This document shows, piece by piece, positions 25,532 to 34,561 of a stretch of 64,000 nucleotides of DNA. The DNA comes from Peteryoungia rhizophila (lineage in GTDB: Bacteria; Pseudomonadota; Alphaproteobacteria; Rhizobiales; Rhizobiaceae). The notes below the pieces were generated by a model. That model did no database searches. It was not told where the DNA came from and saw only the letters and a program-made list of their open reading frames with translations. Each line of letters opens with the position of its first letter. The first letter of the stretch is position 1. Location: positions 186,001 through 250,000 of the forward strand of contig NZ_STGT01000006.1 in NCBI RefSeq assembly GCF_004912145.1, written 5' to 3'. Made by a program: the position numbers and the translations under genes.

Positions 25532-26506
25532 TTACGGCGCTGACTGACTCCGTAATGTGCATTCGTTGGCCAGCGTCTGGATGCGTGCATCCTGATCCGG
25601 CAATATTGCGCCAGACTGGAGGGGCGCAAAGAGGTTCTCCGCCTGCAGGCGCTCGAGAGTGCAGCCGCAGAAGCGCTCGCACAGGCCCGCTTCGTTACCT
25701 TGTTCGGCACAGCTCGCCTGGCAGCTTCCGATGTAGGATGCGACCGGATCCACGGCAGGCGGCGGAACGACGTAACTCGCGAGATAAAGACCCGCAATCA
25801 GCACTGGCTGATGCAGCAGATAGACGGTCAGCGAATGGCGGCCGCCCCAGCGCAGCCATTTGGGACCCGCCGGCAGCCTGGCGATCCAGCCGAGCCTTTC
25901 GCGATCGACGAGGAAGCGTGCCAAGGCGATACCGGTCAGCAGTGCACCGATCCAGGGCAGCAGCGGCACATAGTCGTTGGAGCGCGGAAGCGTTTCCGAA
26001 AGCCCTAGAAACCAGAAATAGGGCGCATCGAAGCTCGGCGAGCGCAAGACTGTCGGCAGCGCGAAGGCAACCGCGGCGGTGACCAGTGTGACGATCGGCG
26101 GGGCCTTGAGGAAGAGAAGGCCGATGACGCTCGACAGCGCGATCGCATGCAGGATGCCGAAGAAGATCCAGCTATCGGGCGTAAACCAGTAGGTCGCGAC
26201 CGAAATTGCGGCGGCGGCTGCAACGATGACGCCGAGCCTGCGCAGGAAGGGCTCGAGCTTGAGCTTCGGGTACTGGGCGAGTACGAGGCTGAAGCCGGCG
26301 AGGAAGAGGAATGTCGAGGCGATCAGACGGGCATAAATCCGCAGAAAGCCTTGCGTCGACGTGCCGGGTTCCAGGTAGCCGAAAAATTCGAGATCCCAGC
26401 TAAAATGATAGGTCGCCATCGCGATGAGCGCGAGGCCGCGCGCCGCATCGAGGGCGGGCAGGCGCGGGCGGCTGGGAGGGGTATGGGGCTCGGTTTGCTC
26501 TGCCAC
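25532..26506 (-). CDS. DUF1624 / heparan-alpha-glucosaminide acetyltransferase-like membrane protein
   Basis: Polytopic protein of about 324 aa with eight or nine membrane segments. The N-terminal PALDAARGLALIAMATYHFSW (first part PALDAARGLAL) is the motif of this acyltransferase group. A C-terminal periplasmic or cytosolic tail contains eight Cys, with CQASC, CERFCGCT and ECT, which suggests disulfides or metal binding. Starts at GTG 26506 or GTG 26521 are both backed by purine-rich sites. It is probably cotranscribed with the downstream methyltransferase-like gene. Confidence 0.8.
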   Translation of the reverse strand: MAEQTEPHTPPSRPRLPALDAARGLALIAMATYHFSWDLEFFGYLEPGTSTQGFLRIYARLIASTFLFLAGFSLVLAQYPKLKLEPFLRRLGVIVAAAAAISVATYWFTPDSWIFFGILHAIALSSVIGLLFLKAPPIVTLVTAAVAFALPTVLRSPSFDAPYFWFLGLSETLPRSNDYVPLLPWIGALLTGIALARFLVDRERLGWIARLPAGPKWLRWGGRHSLTVYLLHQPVLIAGLYLASYVVPPPAVDPVASYIGSCQASCAEQGNEAGLCERFCGCTLERLQAENLFAPLQSGAILPDQDARIQTLANECTLRSQSAP

Positions 26507-26614
26507 GCAGTCTTCCTTCACGTCTCCACCGACTGCAGACAAGCAGCGTGGGTCATGGGTCGGCGGTCGCTGCCAAAGGCGGCAAATTCAAGGCCCGTCT
26601 CGCATGTCCTGCTT

Positions 26615-27307
26615 TCAGGTATCGCGCGTGTTCAGGAGGGCAAGCCTGGCTTCGGAGAAAAACTGGCGGCGCAGCAGCACGATGAAGACGAGCACCGTGG
26701 CGATCATGAAGATCCAGGGGCTGACGAACCAGCCGAGATAACCGATCGAATAGAAGATGGCGCGCAGCCCCATGTTGAAGTGACTGGCGGCTATGATGTT
26801 CATGCGGATCGTGCGCTCGGCCGCTTCCATGGCACGCGCCGGGTCGGCCTTCGCTTCGTCCATCATGGGGATCGCGCCGAAGAGAATGGTGCAATAGTTG
26901 AACAGCCGGTAGGACCAGCCGAACTTGAAGAAGGAATAGGCGAAGAGGCCGATCAGCCCGCAAACCTTCAATTCGAAGATCGCCCGTCCGCCCTGCACGA
27001 TGAAGGGTATGTCCCTGAGGATAGCATCGACCTGTTCCGTTGCGCCGAGCAGCGCGAAGCAGCCGCCGATGGCGAAGATCGTGGTCGAGGCAAAGAAGGC
27101 CGTGCCGTTCTGCAGCCCGCCCATGATCTGCGTGTCGATCATCTTCAGGTCGCGCTTCATGGAATTGAGGATCCATTCACGTCGGCGCTCGGCCATGGCC
27201 TTGGTCAGGCTGGTCCTTTGCCAGATCACCTGGTTGCCAGTGATTCGCGCATAGGCGAGCCAAAGGAGGATGAAGAGGGCGAGGGCGATGTAGTCCGTCA
27301 TGGTCAT
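26615..27307 (-). CDS. DUF599 family membrane protein
   Basis: A 230-aa protein with four membrane segments matching DUF599. Recognisable stretches are NQVIWQRTSLTKAMAERRRE, IMGGLQNGTAFFASTTIFAI and a C-terminal SIGYLGWFVSPWIFMIATV. Function is not established for the family. ATG 27307 or ATG 27301 are equally possible starts, separated by one codon (MTMTDYIAL). It is separated by 108 bases from the acyltransferase-like gene on the same strand. Confidence 0.85.
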   Translation of the reverse strand: MTMTDYIALALFILLWLAYARITGNQVIWQRTSLTKAMAERRREWILNSMKRDLKMIDTQIMGGLQNGTAFFASTTIFAIGGCFALLGATEQVDAILRDIPFIVQGGRAIFELKVCGLIGLFAYSFFKFGWSYRLFNYCTILFGAIPMMDEAKADPARAMEAAERTIRMNIIAASHFNMGLRAIFYSIGYLGWFVSPWIFMIATVLVFIVLLRRQFFSEARLALLNTRDT

Positions 27308-27608
27308 GGCTGCGATTCCTGCGAGCACTTCTTGTCACGCATTATCCTTGAGCAGCGGTGTCCCACAACGGAAATTAACCAGCTCTAAGACTTTGGGTCG
27401 AAATGGGGCATGTCGTTAGCAACGGGTTCAACCTGCATCCCATTGAAATATAACACATCCATGCGCAGAGCGCATGTCTGATGCGCGAAATACGCCTTGC
27501 TTTTGCCATTTTTGCAATTGCGAAAGGCGCAGGATTTTAATAGACATCTCGGCAGAAAGCGGTCGGGGGACGGCTTTCCACGAATGAGTGGTCACGCTTG
27601 GAGTATCC
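27308..27608. other. Intergenic region upstream of a microprotein gene
   Basis: About 300 AT-richer bases between divergent genes. There is a small perfect hairpin CATGCGC-AGA-GCGCATG at 27460-27476, but no convincing gene. The region likely holds the promoters of the DUF599 gene (minus) and the 33-codon gene (plus). Confidence 0.5.
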
Positions 27609-27710
27609 ATGGAAGGCAATGTTCAGCCGTCGTGCTGGGGCGTTACTATCCGTGCTTTGGTAGGATTTGCCGGCGTTCTCTGCCTGGCTTATCTCTTCGG
27701 CGCGGTTTGA
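27609..27710 (+). CDS. Putative 33-aa single-pass membrane microprotein
   Basis: An ATG preceded by TTGGAG opens a 33-codon frame. The hydrophilic start MEGNVQPSCWGV is followed by one hydrophobic helix, TIRALVGFAGVLCLAYLFGA. The layout (good ribosome-binding site, single transmembrane helix, strong hairpin 23 bases after the stop) is that of a genuine small membrane protein. I do not recognise a family. It could regulate a transporter or a membrane complex. Below 60 codons, so easily missed by gene callers. Confidence 0.55.
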   Translation: MEGNVQPSCWGVTIRALVGFAGVLCLAYLFGAV

Positions 27711-27732
27711 CAGCCCATATTAAACGGATTTT

Positions 27733-27765
27733 GCAAACAGCGCGGTCATCGACCGCGCTGTTTGC
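27733..27765 (+). terminator. Perfect 15-bp hairpin after the microprotein gene
   Basis: GCAAACAGCGCGGTC (27733-27747) and GACCGCGCTGTTTGC (27751-27765) pair perfectly around ATC. A short GTTTC follows, a weak T-run. It probably ends transcription from upstream and isolates the serine dehydratase gene. Confidence 0.65.
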
Positions 27766-27902
27766 GTTTCGGGGTGTCGCGCACCATCTGTGCCATGCGA
27801 CGGTCATGTCGCGGCCATGAAAGCCGATGTCGATTGCGATGCGCATTCGTGTTAGGCGATGCTCTAGCCTTTGCGCTTTCAGTCCCGCATGCGAGGAGCC
27901 CC

Positions 27903-29303
27903 ATGTTTCTTTCGGTTTTCGACGTTTTCAAGATCGGCGTCGGCCCCTCGAGCTCCCACACCATGGGACCGATGACAGCGGCCAACCGGTTTCTCGACCT
28001 CATCCTTTCCGACCAGTGGCCGCGCCCGGCCGGCGCGCATGTCGCAGCGCTGAAGGCCAGCCTGCATGGCTCACTCGCCTATACCGGTATCGGCCACGGC
28101 ACCGGCAATGCCGTGATCATCGGCTTGATGGGCGAAGCGCCCGATAGCATCGATCCCGATCGCATGGAGGGCATCATCGCCGAGGTCGAACGATCAGGCC
28201 GCGTCACGCCGCCCGGCCATCCCGCCTATTTCTTTCAGCCCAAGGACGATCTCGTCTACGACAAGAAGACCCCACTGTCTGGCCACGCCAATGGCATGCG
28301 GCTATCCGCACTCGACAAGGACGGCCGGGTCCTGCTCACCCAGATCTACTATTCGATCGGTGGTGGTTTCGTCGTGACCGACACCGAGCTTCTCGCGCTG
28401 CAGAAGCAGAAGAAGCAGGCGTCCAACCACAAGGTGCCCTATCCCTTCGCTTCGGCGAAGGAAATGCTCGCCATGGCCGCGTCGTCCGGCCTGACCATTG
28501 CCCAGATGAAGCGGGCGAATGAAGAGGTTGTGCGATCTCGGGAGGATCTCGATGCGGGTCTCGACCGGATCTGGGATGCCATGCTGAGCTGCATCGACCG
28601 TGGCCTGCGTCAGGAAGGTCAGCTTCCGGGTGGCCTGAAAGTCCGTCGCCGCGCCAAGTCGATCCACGACCAGCTGCAGGAAGAATGGCGTTCAAACCGC
28701 CTCAATCCGGTGCTCGCCAATGACTGGCTCTCCGTCTATGCCATGGCGGTCAATGAGGAGAATGCGGCCGGCGGCCGCGTCGTGACCTCGCCGACCAATG
28801 GTGCCGCCGGCGTCGTGCCCGCCACCGTGCGCTACTACCTGCATTTCCACCCCGATGCCGATCAGGAGGGGATTCGCGACTATCTGCTGACGGCTGCCGC
28901 CATTGGCGGCATCATCAAGCACAATGCCTCGATCTCCGGCGCCGAGGTCGGCTGTCAGGGCGAAGTCGGCTCGGCATCCGCCATGGCCGCTGCGGGTCTC
29001 GCCGCCGTCATGGGTGGCACGCCGGAGCAGATCGAGAATGCCGCGGAAATCGCGCTCGAGCATCATCTCGGCATGACCTGCGACCCCGTCGCCGGCCTCG
29101 TCCAGGTGCCCTGCATCGAACGCAACGCGCTTGGCGCCGTCAAGGCCGTCACCGCCGCCTCGTTGGCGCTGAAAGGCGACGGCGTGCATTTCGTCCCGCT
29201 CGACGCCTGTATCGAGACGATGCGTCAGACCGGCAACGACATGAACGAGAAATACAAGGAAACCTCGCTCGGAGGGTTGGCCGTCAACGTCGTCGAATGT
29301 TGA
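27903..29303 (+). CDS. sdaA: L-serine ammonia-lyase (L-serine dehydratase, iron-sulfur type)
   Basis: Converts L-serine to pyruvate and ammonia with a [4Fe-4S] cluster, 466 aa, the single-chain form. The N-terminal beta domain starts MFLSVFDVFKIGVGPSSSHT. The alpha domain has SGAEVGCQGEVGSASAMA and GMTCDPVAGLVQVPCIERNA, which hold the cluster Cys residues. The ATG at 27903 follows GAGGAG. It stands alone, flanked by a hairpin upstream and repeats downstream. Confidence 0.94.
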   Translation: MFLSVFDVFKIGVGPSSSHTMGPMTAANRFLDLILSDQWPRPAGAHVAALKASLHGSLAYTGIGHGTGNAVIIGLMGEAPDSIDPDRMEGIIAEVERSGRVTPPGHPAYFFQPKDDLVYDKKTPLSGHANGMRLSALDKDGRVLLTQIYYSIGGGFVVTDTELLALQKQKKQASNHKVPYPFASAKEMLAMAASSGLTIAQMKRANEEVVRSREDLDAGLDRIWDAMLSCIDRGLRQEGQLPGGLKVRRRAKSIHDQLQEEWRSNRLNPVLANDWLSVYAMAVNEENAAGGRVVTSPTNGAAGVVPATVRYYLHFHPDADQEGIRDYLLTAAAIGGIIKHNASISGAEVGCQGEVGSASAMAAAGLAAVMGGTPEQIENAAEIALEHHLGMTCDPVAGLVQVPCIERNALGAVKAVTAASLALKGDGVHFVPLDACIETMRQTGNDMNEKYKETSLGGLAVNVVEC

Positions 29304-29341
29304 TGCGGGCAGGGGCTGTGCTCCTGTCCTGACACGTCTCG

Positions 29342-29475
29342 TCGTCAGCCTCGGGCTTGTCCCGAGGATCTACTGCCGCATCGAAATGCGCGACCTTGGG
29401 TGCCTTCTCCTTCGCAACGCCTCCATGCTTGCTCACCCTCGGCGGATCCTCGGGACAAGCCCGAGGATGACGGTG
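29342..29475. repeat. Inverted pair of CCTCGGG palindromic repeats
   Basis: One copy (29342-29375, CCTCGGGCTTGTCCCGAGGA then TCTACTG) and an inverted copy (29445-29475, GATCCTCGGGACAAGCCCGA) enclose a 70-base spacer. The unit matches the repeat at 12379-12409. The 260-base gap it occupies contains no gene. Confidence 0.8.
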
Positions 29476-29563
29476 CGGCCAAACACGTCGAAACTGTTGA
29501 GCAACCGCCGCCTGCGACACCCGTGCCCTTGACCCGCCGCGGGGACAGGTTATCTCCGGTGTC

Positions 29564-30001
29564 ATGGCACTGCATCTCCTCAAGCTCTGCGTCGGAGCCG
29601 ACTCCATCGACGACCTGCGCGACTGGGTCGCCGAGCGCTGCCTCGTGGCGGTCGCGGCGGGCCTTGAGCCGCATTCCACGCATGTCACCCGCATGGTGCC
29701 GAAGCGCGTGGAAGAGCTGCTCGACGGCGGCTCGCTCTACTGGATCATCAAGGGCCAGTTGTCCGCTCGCCAGAAGCTGATCGACATCAAGACCTTCACC
29801 GGCGGCGATGGTATCTCGTGCTGCGAATTGATCCTCGGCCCCGAAGTCATCGAGGTGGCACCGGCGCCGCGTCGACCGTTCCAGGGCTGGCGTTATCTCG
29901 ATGCCGATGTCGCTCCCCGCGATCTCTCTGCCTCCGGCGCCAATATCGAGGATATGCCCGACGACCTGAAGCGCGAGCTGGCCGAACTCGGACTGCTGTG
30001 A
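29564..30001 (+). CDS. DUF1489 family protein
   Basis: A 145-aa soluble protein matching DUF1489, an alphaproteobacterial family of unknown function. It begins MALHLLKLCVGADSIDDL, has SLYWIIKGQLSARQKLIDI in the middle and ends with PDDLKRELAELGLL. It follows the repeat pair downstream of sdaA in the same orientation but 260 bases away, so it probably has its own promoter. Confidence 0.9.
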   Translation: MALHLLKLCVGADSIDDLRDWVAERCLVAVAAGLEPHSTHVTRMVPKRVEELLDGGSLYWIIKGQLSARQKLIDIKTFTGGDGISCCELILGPEVIEVAPAPRRPFQGWRYLDADVAPRDLSASGANIEDMPDDLKRELAELGLL

Positions 30002-30115
30002 CGTCAGGGTTGGCCGACGTTCCGGCTTGTGGGACCGCCTATCTGAAGATACCCTGATTTTCGGGTGGGTCGCGCTGTCATAGGGGCAGCAAGCCGATCG
30101 GGGTCCGGGGGAAAC

Positions 30116-31216
30116 ATGCCGTCATTGAAACTGCCATTTTTCGCGTTGGCCTTGGCCGTCACCGCGCCGCTTCCGGTTGTCGCGGACAATGCCTCCATTG
30201 ATCTGAAGCTGTTCGGTAGACACGAGATCGAGGGAGGCTTGAGCACCTGCCATCTCGCCTTCTGGCAAAGCAACCGAGACCCCGAAACGGACCAGTATGC
30301 CTACCTCATCTACATGCCATATGATGAGAACGGCATGCCGACAAAGGCGATGATCGAGATCGGCAAGGAGCGCATCGCGCTCAGCGAGAGTGCCCGCGGC
30401 GATTTCGATCCACCGCCGCAGCTGGGCTATCGATTGTATTCCAGTGCCGACCACGCGACGCATGTACTCGTTCGGATCGAGGAGGCGGTCGTCACTGGCT
30501 CGCTGCAGACGATTGCCAAGGCGCAGGTGACGGTCGTCCGAGAGGACCTGCCGCCCTTCGTTGCCGGCGCCAAGGGCGTGATCGGATGCCCCGGGCCGTC
30601 GTCCGTCTCATCGAGCGAAGCGCCGCCTGCGCCGGCTGAACAACCGCCAGTGGCGTCGATGCCGTCGCCCTCGGCTCCCGCATCTTCCTATGCAGGCCCG
30701 GATGGGCTGTCGCTCGGGCCGGCCGTGCTTCTGACTGCTGCCAGCGAGGTACCGGCTCCGGTGCGCAACGAAATCGCGACCTATGCGCCCGACCAGTGCA
30801 GTGAGCCGGAGATACTGGCCTATCCCGGGCAGCGCTATGCGCTGGCCGAGAGCTTCATTCTCTGGGAGGTGCCGTGTTTCCTGGGCGCCTATCAGGGCAC
30901 CAGCATCTTTGCAATCACGCAGGATCCGCCAGGCGATTGGGCCACCATGCTCAGCCTGCCCAATCCGCCGGCCCTGGAGGGCGAGAACAATGCGCAGATG
31001 ATGAACCCCGAAGTGCTGCCTTCTCGCGGGCTCTTCGTGACGACAGAAGTCGGGCGGACCGAAGGCGACTGCGGCGTCTACCGGGTCTTCCGCCTGATGG
31101 ATGCGCCGGGCGAAACTTTCGAGTTTCAGCTGATGGAGTATCGAGAGAAGATCGCCTGCGATGGCGTGCAAAGCGAACCGTCATCCTGGCCCCTGCAATT
31201 CAGCGCCGGCGAATGA
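30116..31216 (+). CDS. Secreted DUF1176-like protein
   Basis: A 366-aa exported protein. The signal peptide (residues 1-23) reads LPFFALALAVTAPLPVVA and is followed by NASIDLK. A Pro/Ser-rich linker (about 165-200) separates an N-terminal domain from the C-terminal DUF1176-like half, with YAPDQCSEPE, LWEVPCFLGAYQ, EGDCGVYRVF and REKIACDG. Paired Cys residues suggest periplasmic disulfides. The ATG at 30116 has GGGGG upstream; an in-frame GTG at 30065 would ruin the signal peptide. The function of the family is unknown. Confidence 0.75.
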   Translation: MPSLKLPFFALALAVTAPLPVVADNASIDLKLFGRHEIEGGLSTCHLAFWQSNRDPETDQYAYLIYMPYDENGMPTKAMIEIGKERIALSESARGDFDPPPQLGYRLYSSADHATHVLVRIEEAVVTGSLQTIAKAQVTVVREDLPPFVAGAKGVIGCPGPSSVSSSEAPPAPAEQPPVASMPSPSAPASSYAGPDGLSLGPAVLLTAASEVPAPVRNEIATYAPDQCSEPEILAYPGQRYALAESFILWEVPCFLGAYQGTSIFAITQDPPGDWATMLSLPNPPALEGENNAQMMNPEVLPSRGLFVTTEVGRTEGDCGVYRVFRLMDAPGETFEFQLMEYREKIACDGVQSEPSSWPLQFSAGE

Positions 31217-31454
31217 CGTGAGCGAGGGCGCGGCCCCCGCAGAACTCACGGTCGTGCATGCGGTCCGATCGGTGGCACGCAGTCGGCTTGAGCCAGACCA
31301 CGACACGGGCGGCGAAGGGACCCGCGATCGATACGCAGCTTGTCAACGAGCCTCGACTATGTGCCGTAGGTCTGATCTGAAGACTTCAGCTGTTTGATAT
31401 TCGAAACAAGTCGCCACGAGGCTTCGGGTCTTCGCGCGATGGTGGAAGCACGAC

Positions 31455-32369
31455 ATGCCCCAATCTCTCATGCCGGCGGAGCCAGAGATCCGTCAATTCC
31501 TGAAGATCTGTTCCGAATTTTATCCCGACGATGCGGTTGGGGCGCCGATTGCGCAGCAGAGACGCTGGTATGATGCGCTGTGTGCCCATTTCGACCGGGC
31601 GTTGCCGGCGGGGATCGTGACGGAGGACGTCATGATCGTGGACTGCGTCCCGGTCCGTTGGTATCGACCGGCGGAGGTCCGGACCGAGACCGTCCTCTAC
31701 TACATCCACGGCGGCGGCTTCGTCGTGGGATCGCTCGACAGCCACCATGCAATCTGTGCGGAACTCGCAGACCATGCCGGGGCGGAACTGGTCTCGGTGG
31801 ATTATCGGCTCGCGCCGGAGCATATCTGGCCGGCAGCGCATGACGACACCTTCACAGTGCTGACATCCCTGCTCGGAGGTGGGCGCAAGCTGGTGTTGAT
31901 CGGCGACAGTGCCGGTGGCAATCTTGTCGCTGGACTGGCGCTTCGGGCGCTGGCCGAGGGCCTGAGTGGTATCGTCGGGCAGGCGCTTGTCTATCCGGCC
32001 CTCGGCGGCGATCTCGTCTCGGGCTCCTATGGCGAGATGGCAGAGGCGCCGGGCCTCTCGACATCGGACGTCGCCTATTATCGAACCGTGTTGCAGGCAC
32101 CCGCCGACAGCGGAATCGCCCATCCGCTGTTGGCGCAGTCATTGGCCGGACTGCCGCCGGCCTTCATCACGGTCGCCCACTTCGACCCATTGCGCGACGA
32201 CGGCCGCGCCTATGCGAGCCGTCTGGCCGAAGCCGGCGTGGAGGTCTGGTTCCGGGAGGAGCCTCAGATGGTGCATGCCTGGCTCAGAGCCCGTCACATG
32301 AGCGAAGGCGCACGCGTCGGATTTGCGGCGCTCTGCGCGGCTGTCTCCCGTTTTGCCGCGCAGGACTGA
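31455..32369 (+). CDS. HSL-family alpha/beta hydrolase (esterase)
   Basis: A 304-aa carboxylesterase of the hormone-sensitive-lipase (GDXG) family. The oxyanion motif HGGG (YYIHGGGFVVGS), the nucleophile motif GDSAGG, the acid in FDPLRDDGR and the His in MVHAWL complete the catalytic triad. GGTGGAAG precedes the ATG. It converges on the CocE/NonD hydrolase gene (12 bases between the stop codons), so it is not part of that operon. The substrate is unknown. Confidence 0.9.
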   Translation: MPQSLMPAEPEIRQFLKICSEFYPDDAVGAPIAQQRRWYDALCAHFDRALPAGIVTEDVMIVDCVPVRWYRPAEVRTETVLYYIHGGGFVVGSLDSHHAICAELADHAGAELVSVDYRLAPEHIWPAAHDDTFTVLTSLLGGGRKLVLIGDSAGGNLVAGLALRALAEGLSGIVGQALVYPALGGDLVSGSYGEMAEAPGLSTSDVAYYRTVLQAPADSGIAHPLLAQSLAGLPPAFITVAHFDPLRDDGRAYASRLAEAGVEVWFREEPQMVHAWLRARHMSEGARVGFAALCAAVSRFAAQD

Positions 32370-32381
32370 AGGCAAGGCTTT

Positions 32382-34385
32382 CTACATGAGATCGCGTCGG
32401 ATGGCTTTTTCGGGGAAGGTCTTCGCGAACACCTTTGTTTCCCCCTCGTAAGCAACGACCGACGCACTGATCAGCCAGTGCGTCTCGGTGCAGGCGATGC
32501 GCGAGGTGGAAATGGTGCGGACGAACCAGCCGGAACGCTGCATGTCGCAGGTCCAGACCGAAGTTCCTGTCATCGATAGTGGATCGCCAGGCGAAATCGA
32601 CCAGACCTCGTCGCGGACCTGGCGGGTCGATAGCCCGGTGCCCTGATGCTCGAACAGGCCGGTATCCTCATAGATGACGTAATCCGTGCGATTGGCCTGG
32701 AGATCGCGCAGCACCTGGCGGCGGGTCTCGGAAGGTGCGTGTTCGATATAGGCCGGCAGCGGACTGGGGTTGTCCGGCTGCTTCATCTCGAAGGTTTCGT
32801 GCGCCCCGAGCTTCGGCAGGGCAAGGCCGAGCGAGGCGATGTCGAGCGTCAGTTCCGCATCGGTTGGGGCAGGCAGCACCATTGGCCAGTAGGCGGAAGA
32901 CAGCGACAGGCGGATGCGGTGACCCGGTCGGAAGCGATAGCCGCAGGCATCGAGCGTCAGCCGGATCGGTGTCCGCTCACCCGGCACCATCGGTTGCGGC
33001 TCGGCATTGCCGTTGCGATGGGTCAGGTTCAACACACCGAAGGCGACGCGTGTGGTGGATCCGTCAGGATGCACGTCGACGATGCGGGCGATGAGATTGG
33101 CGACCCGCGAGTCGCTTGCGAGCATCACAGAGAGTTCCGGCCGACCGAAGATATCGAGCGCGTGGGGGAGAGGTGCTGTCTGGAAGGTAAGCGATCCCGC
33201 ATCGTCGCCGCGTTGATCGCCGGCCAGTTCCGCATCGGGCTTCAGGGTGAACCATTCGCCGGAGGCAGTCCCCGTGTCGAGCGGCGACTTCAGCGTAACG
33301 GGATGCGCGGGCGCATGCGGAACAGGATGGCCTTCCGTCAGGGAGCCGAAGGCCTCGACGTAGAAGTTCGCCATTTCCGGCTTTTGCCAACGGTCTTTCG
33401 CGATCCAGAAACCCGGATCGGCATCGCGGCGCGGGGCGGGCTTCACGGCGTCGAGGATATAGGCGCGAACCTGCGGGACCGTGTCCGTCCCATTTGCCTC
33501 GCCGCGCAGCCAGCGGTTCCAGAAGGCGATGGCCTCGCCGTGGAAATCGGCACGCGGCTTCGGCCAGGCGAAATGCGGATATTTGTGGATCCAGGGGCCG
33601 ATCAGCGCCTTCGACCGGTCTGGCATGCCTTCGACCGCAAGAAGCGGCGTGTTGCGGTAGCCGTCCGCCCAGCCGGCGATGACGAGCGACGGGATCGCGA
33701 CGGCGGAGAAATCTTCGCCGATCGAGCCATGTTTCCAGAAAGCGTCGCGGCGCTGGTGCGCCAGCCATTCCTCCAGGAAGAAGGGCTCGTTTTCCAGCCG
33801 CTCCATCCACATTGCGCGCCAGCGATCGCCAACGATTTCAGGGTCTGGCGAGCGTGACTGATAGGCGAGCATGGTGGCGGCCCAGGAGAGCTGGGCCGAG
33901 AGGTGGCAGCCGTTCTTGTAGTGGATGTCGTCGTTGTAGCGGTCGGTGGTCGAGGCGATTGAGATGACCGCTTTCAGCGCAGCTGGTCGAAGGGCTGCGA
34001 CCTGCAGGCAGTTGAAGCCGCCCCAGGAAATGCCCATCATGCCGACGGAGCCGTTCGACCAGGGCTGGGCCGCAATCCAGGCGATGAGCTCACAGGCATT
34101 GGCGAGTTCCAGTTCTGTATATTCGCCGTCAATGACGCCGTCGGATTCGCCCGACCCGCGGATATCGACGCGCACGCCGGCGATGCCGGCAGCCGCAAAC
34201 ACAGGATAGGTGGATTCGTCGCGCGGGCTCGTTCCGTCCCGCTTGCGATAGGGCAGGAATTCGAAGACGGCCGGAACGGGATCGGCTTCGGCACCCTCAG
34301 GCATCCAGATGCGGGCGGCGAGCCGCGTACCGTCGGCAAGGGTGATCCACTGGTTTTCGATGGTGGTGAATGGACGGGATGTCAT
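32382..34385 (-). CDS. CocE/NonD-family hydrolase (X-Pro dipeptidyl-peptidase S15 type)
   Basis: A 667-aa enzyme with an N-terminal alpha/beta hydrolase domain: FLPYRKRDGTSPRDESTY, VRVDIRGSGESDG, and the nucleophile elbow GISWGG. A helical cap and a C-terminal beta-jelly-roll (from about residue 370) follow, with RIRLSLSSAYWP. The family hydrolyses acyl esters and amides such as cocaine or glutaryl-7-ACA, or X-Pro peptides. There is no signal peptide. It lies downstream of a peptide-type ABC importer on the same strand, so it probably acts on an imported ester or amide. Confidence 0.85.
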   Translation of the reverse strand: MTSRPFTTIENQWITLADGTRLAARIWMPEGAEADPVPAVFEFLPYRKRDGTSPRDESTYPVFAAAGIAGVRVDIRGSGESDGVIDGEYTELELANACELIAWIAAQPWSNGSVGMMGISWGGFNCLQVAALRPAALKAVISIASTTDRYNDDIHYKNGCHLSAQLSWAATMLAYQSRSPDPEIVGDRWRAMWMERLENEPFFLEEWLAHQRRDAFWKHGSIGEDFSAVAIPSLVIAGWADGYRNTPLLAVEGMPDRSKALIGPWIHKYPHFAWPKPRADFHGEAIAFWNRWLRGEANGTDTVPQVRAYILDAVKPAPRRDADPGFWIAKDRWQKPEMANFYVEAFGSLTEGHPVPHAPAHPVTLKSPLDTGTASGEWFTLKPDAELAGDQRGDDAGSLTFQTAPLPHALDIFGRPELSVMLASDSRVANLIARIVDVHPDGSTTRVAFGVLNLTHRNGNAEPQPMVPGERTPIRLTLDACGYRFRPGHRIRLSLSSAYWPMVLPAPTDAELTLDIASLGLALPKLGAHETFEMKQPDNPSPLPAYIEHAPSETRRQVLRDLQANRTDYVIYEDTGLFEHQGTGLSTRQVRDEVWSISPGDPLSMTGTSVWTCDMQRSGWFVRTISTSRIACTETHWLISASVVAYEGETKVFAKTFPEKAIRRDLM

Positions 34386-34423
34386 GCTGTGCCTTCGGGT
34401 GATGAATTCGAGTGTATGGTTTT

Positions 34424-34555
34424 CCCCTCACCCTGACTCTCTCCCCGCAAGCGGGGAGAGAGGAGAGCAGGCGTTGAGGGTGCGGCCTTCTCCCCGTTCA
34501 CGGGGAGAAGGTGCCGGCAGGTCAGGCGCAACGCGTTGCGCCGGGGATGAGGGGC
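34424..34555. repeat. RIME-like intergenic repeat
   Basis: Same layout as the repeat at 9338: outer arms CCCCTCA and TGAGGGG enclose two hairpins, CTCTCTCCCCGC/GCGGGGAGAGAG and CTTCTCCCCGT/ACGGGGAGAAG. It fills the gap between the ATPase gene and the hydrolase gene and ends 6 bases before the ATPase stop. Confidence 0.85.
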
Positions 34556-34561
34556 ACCCCC

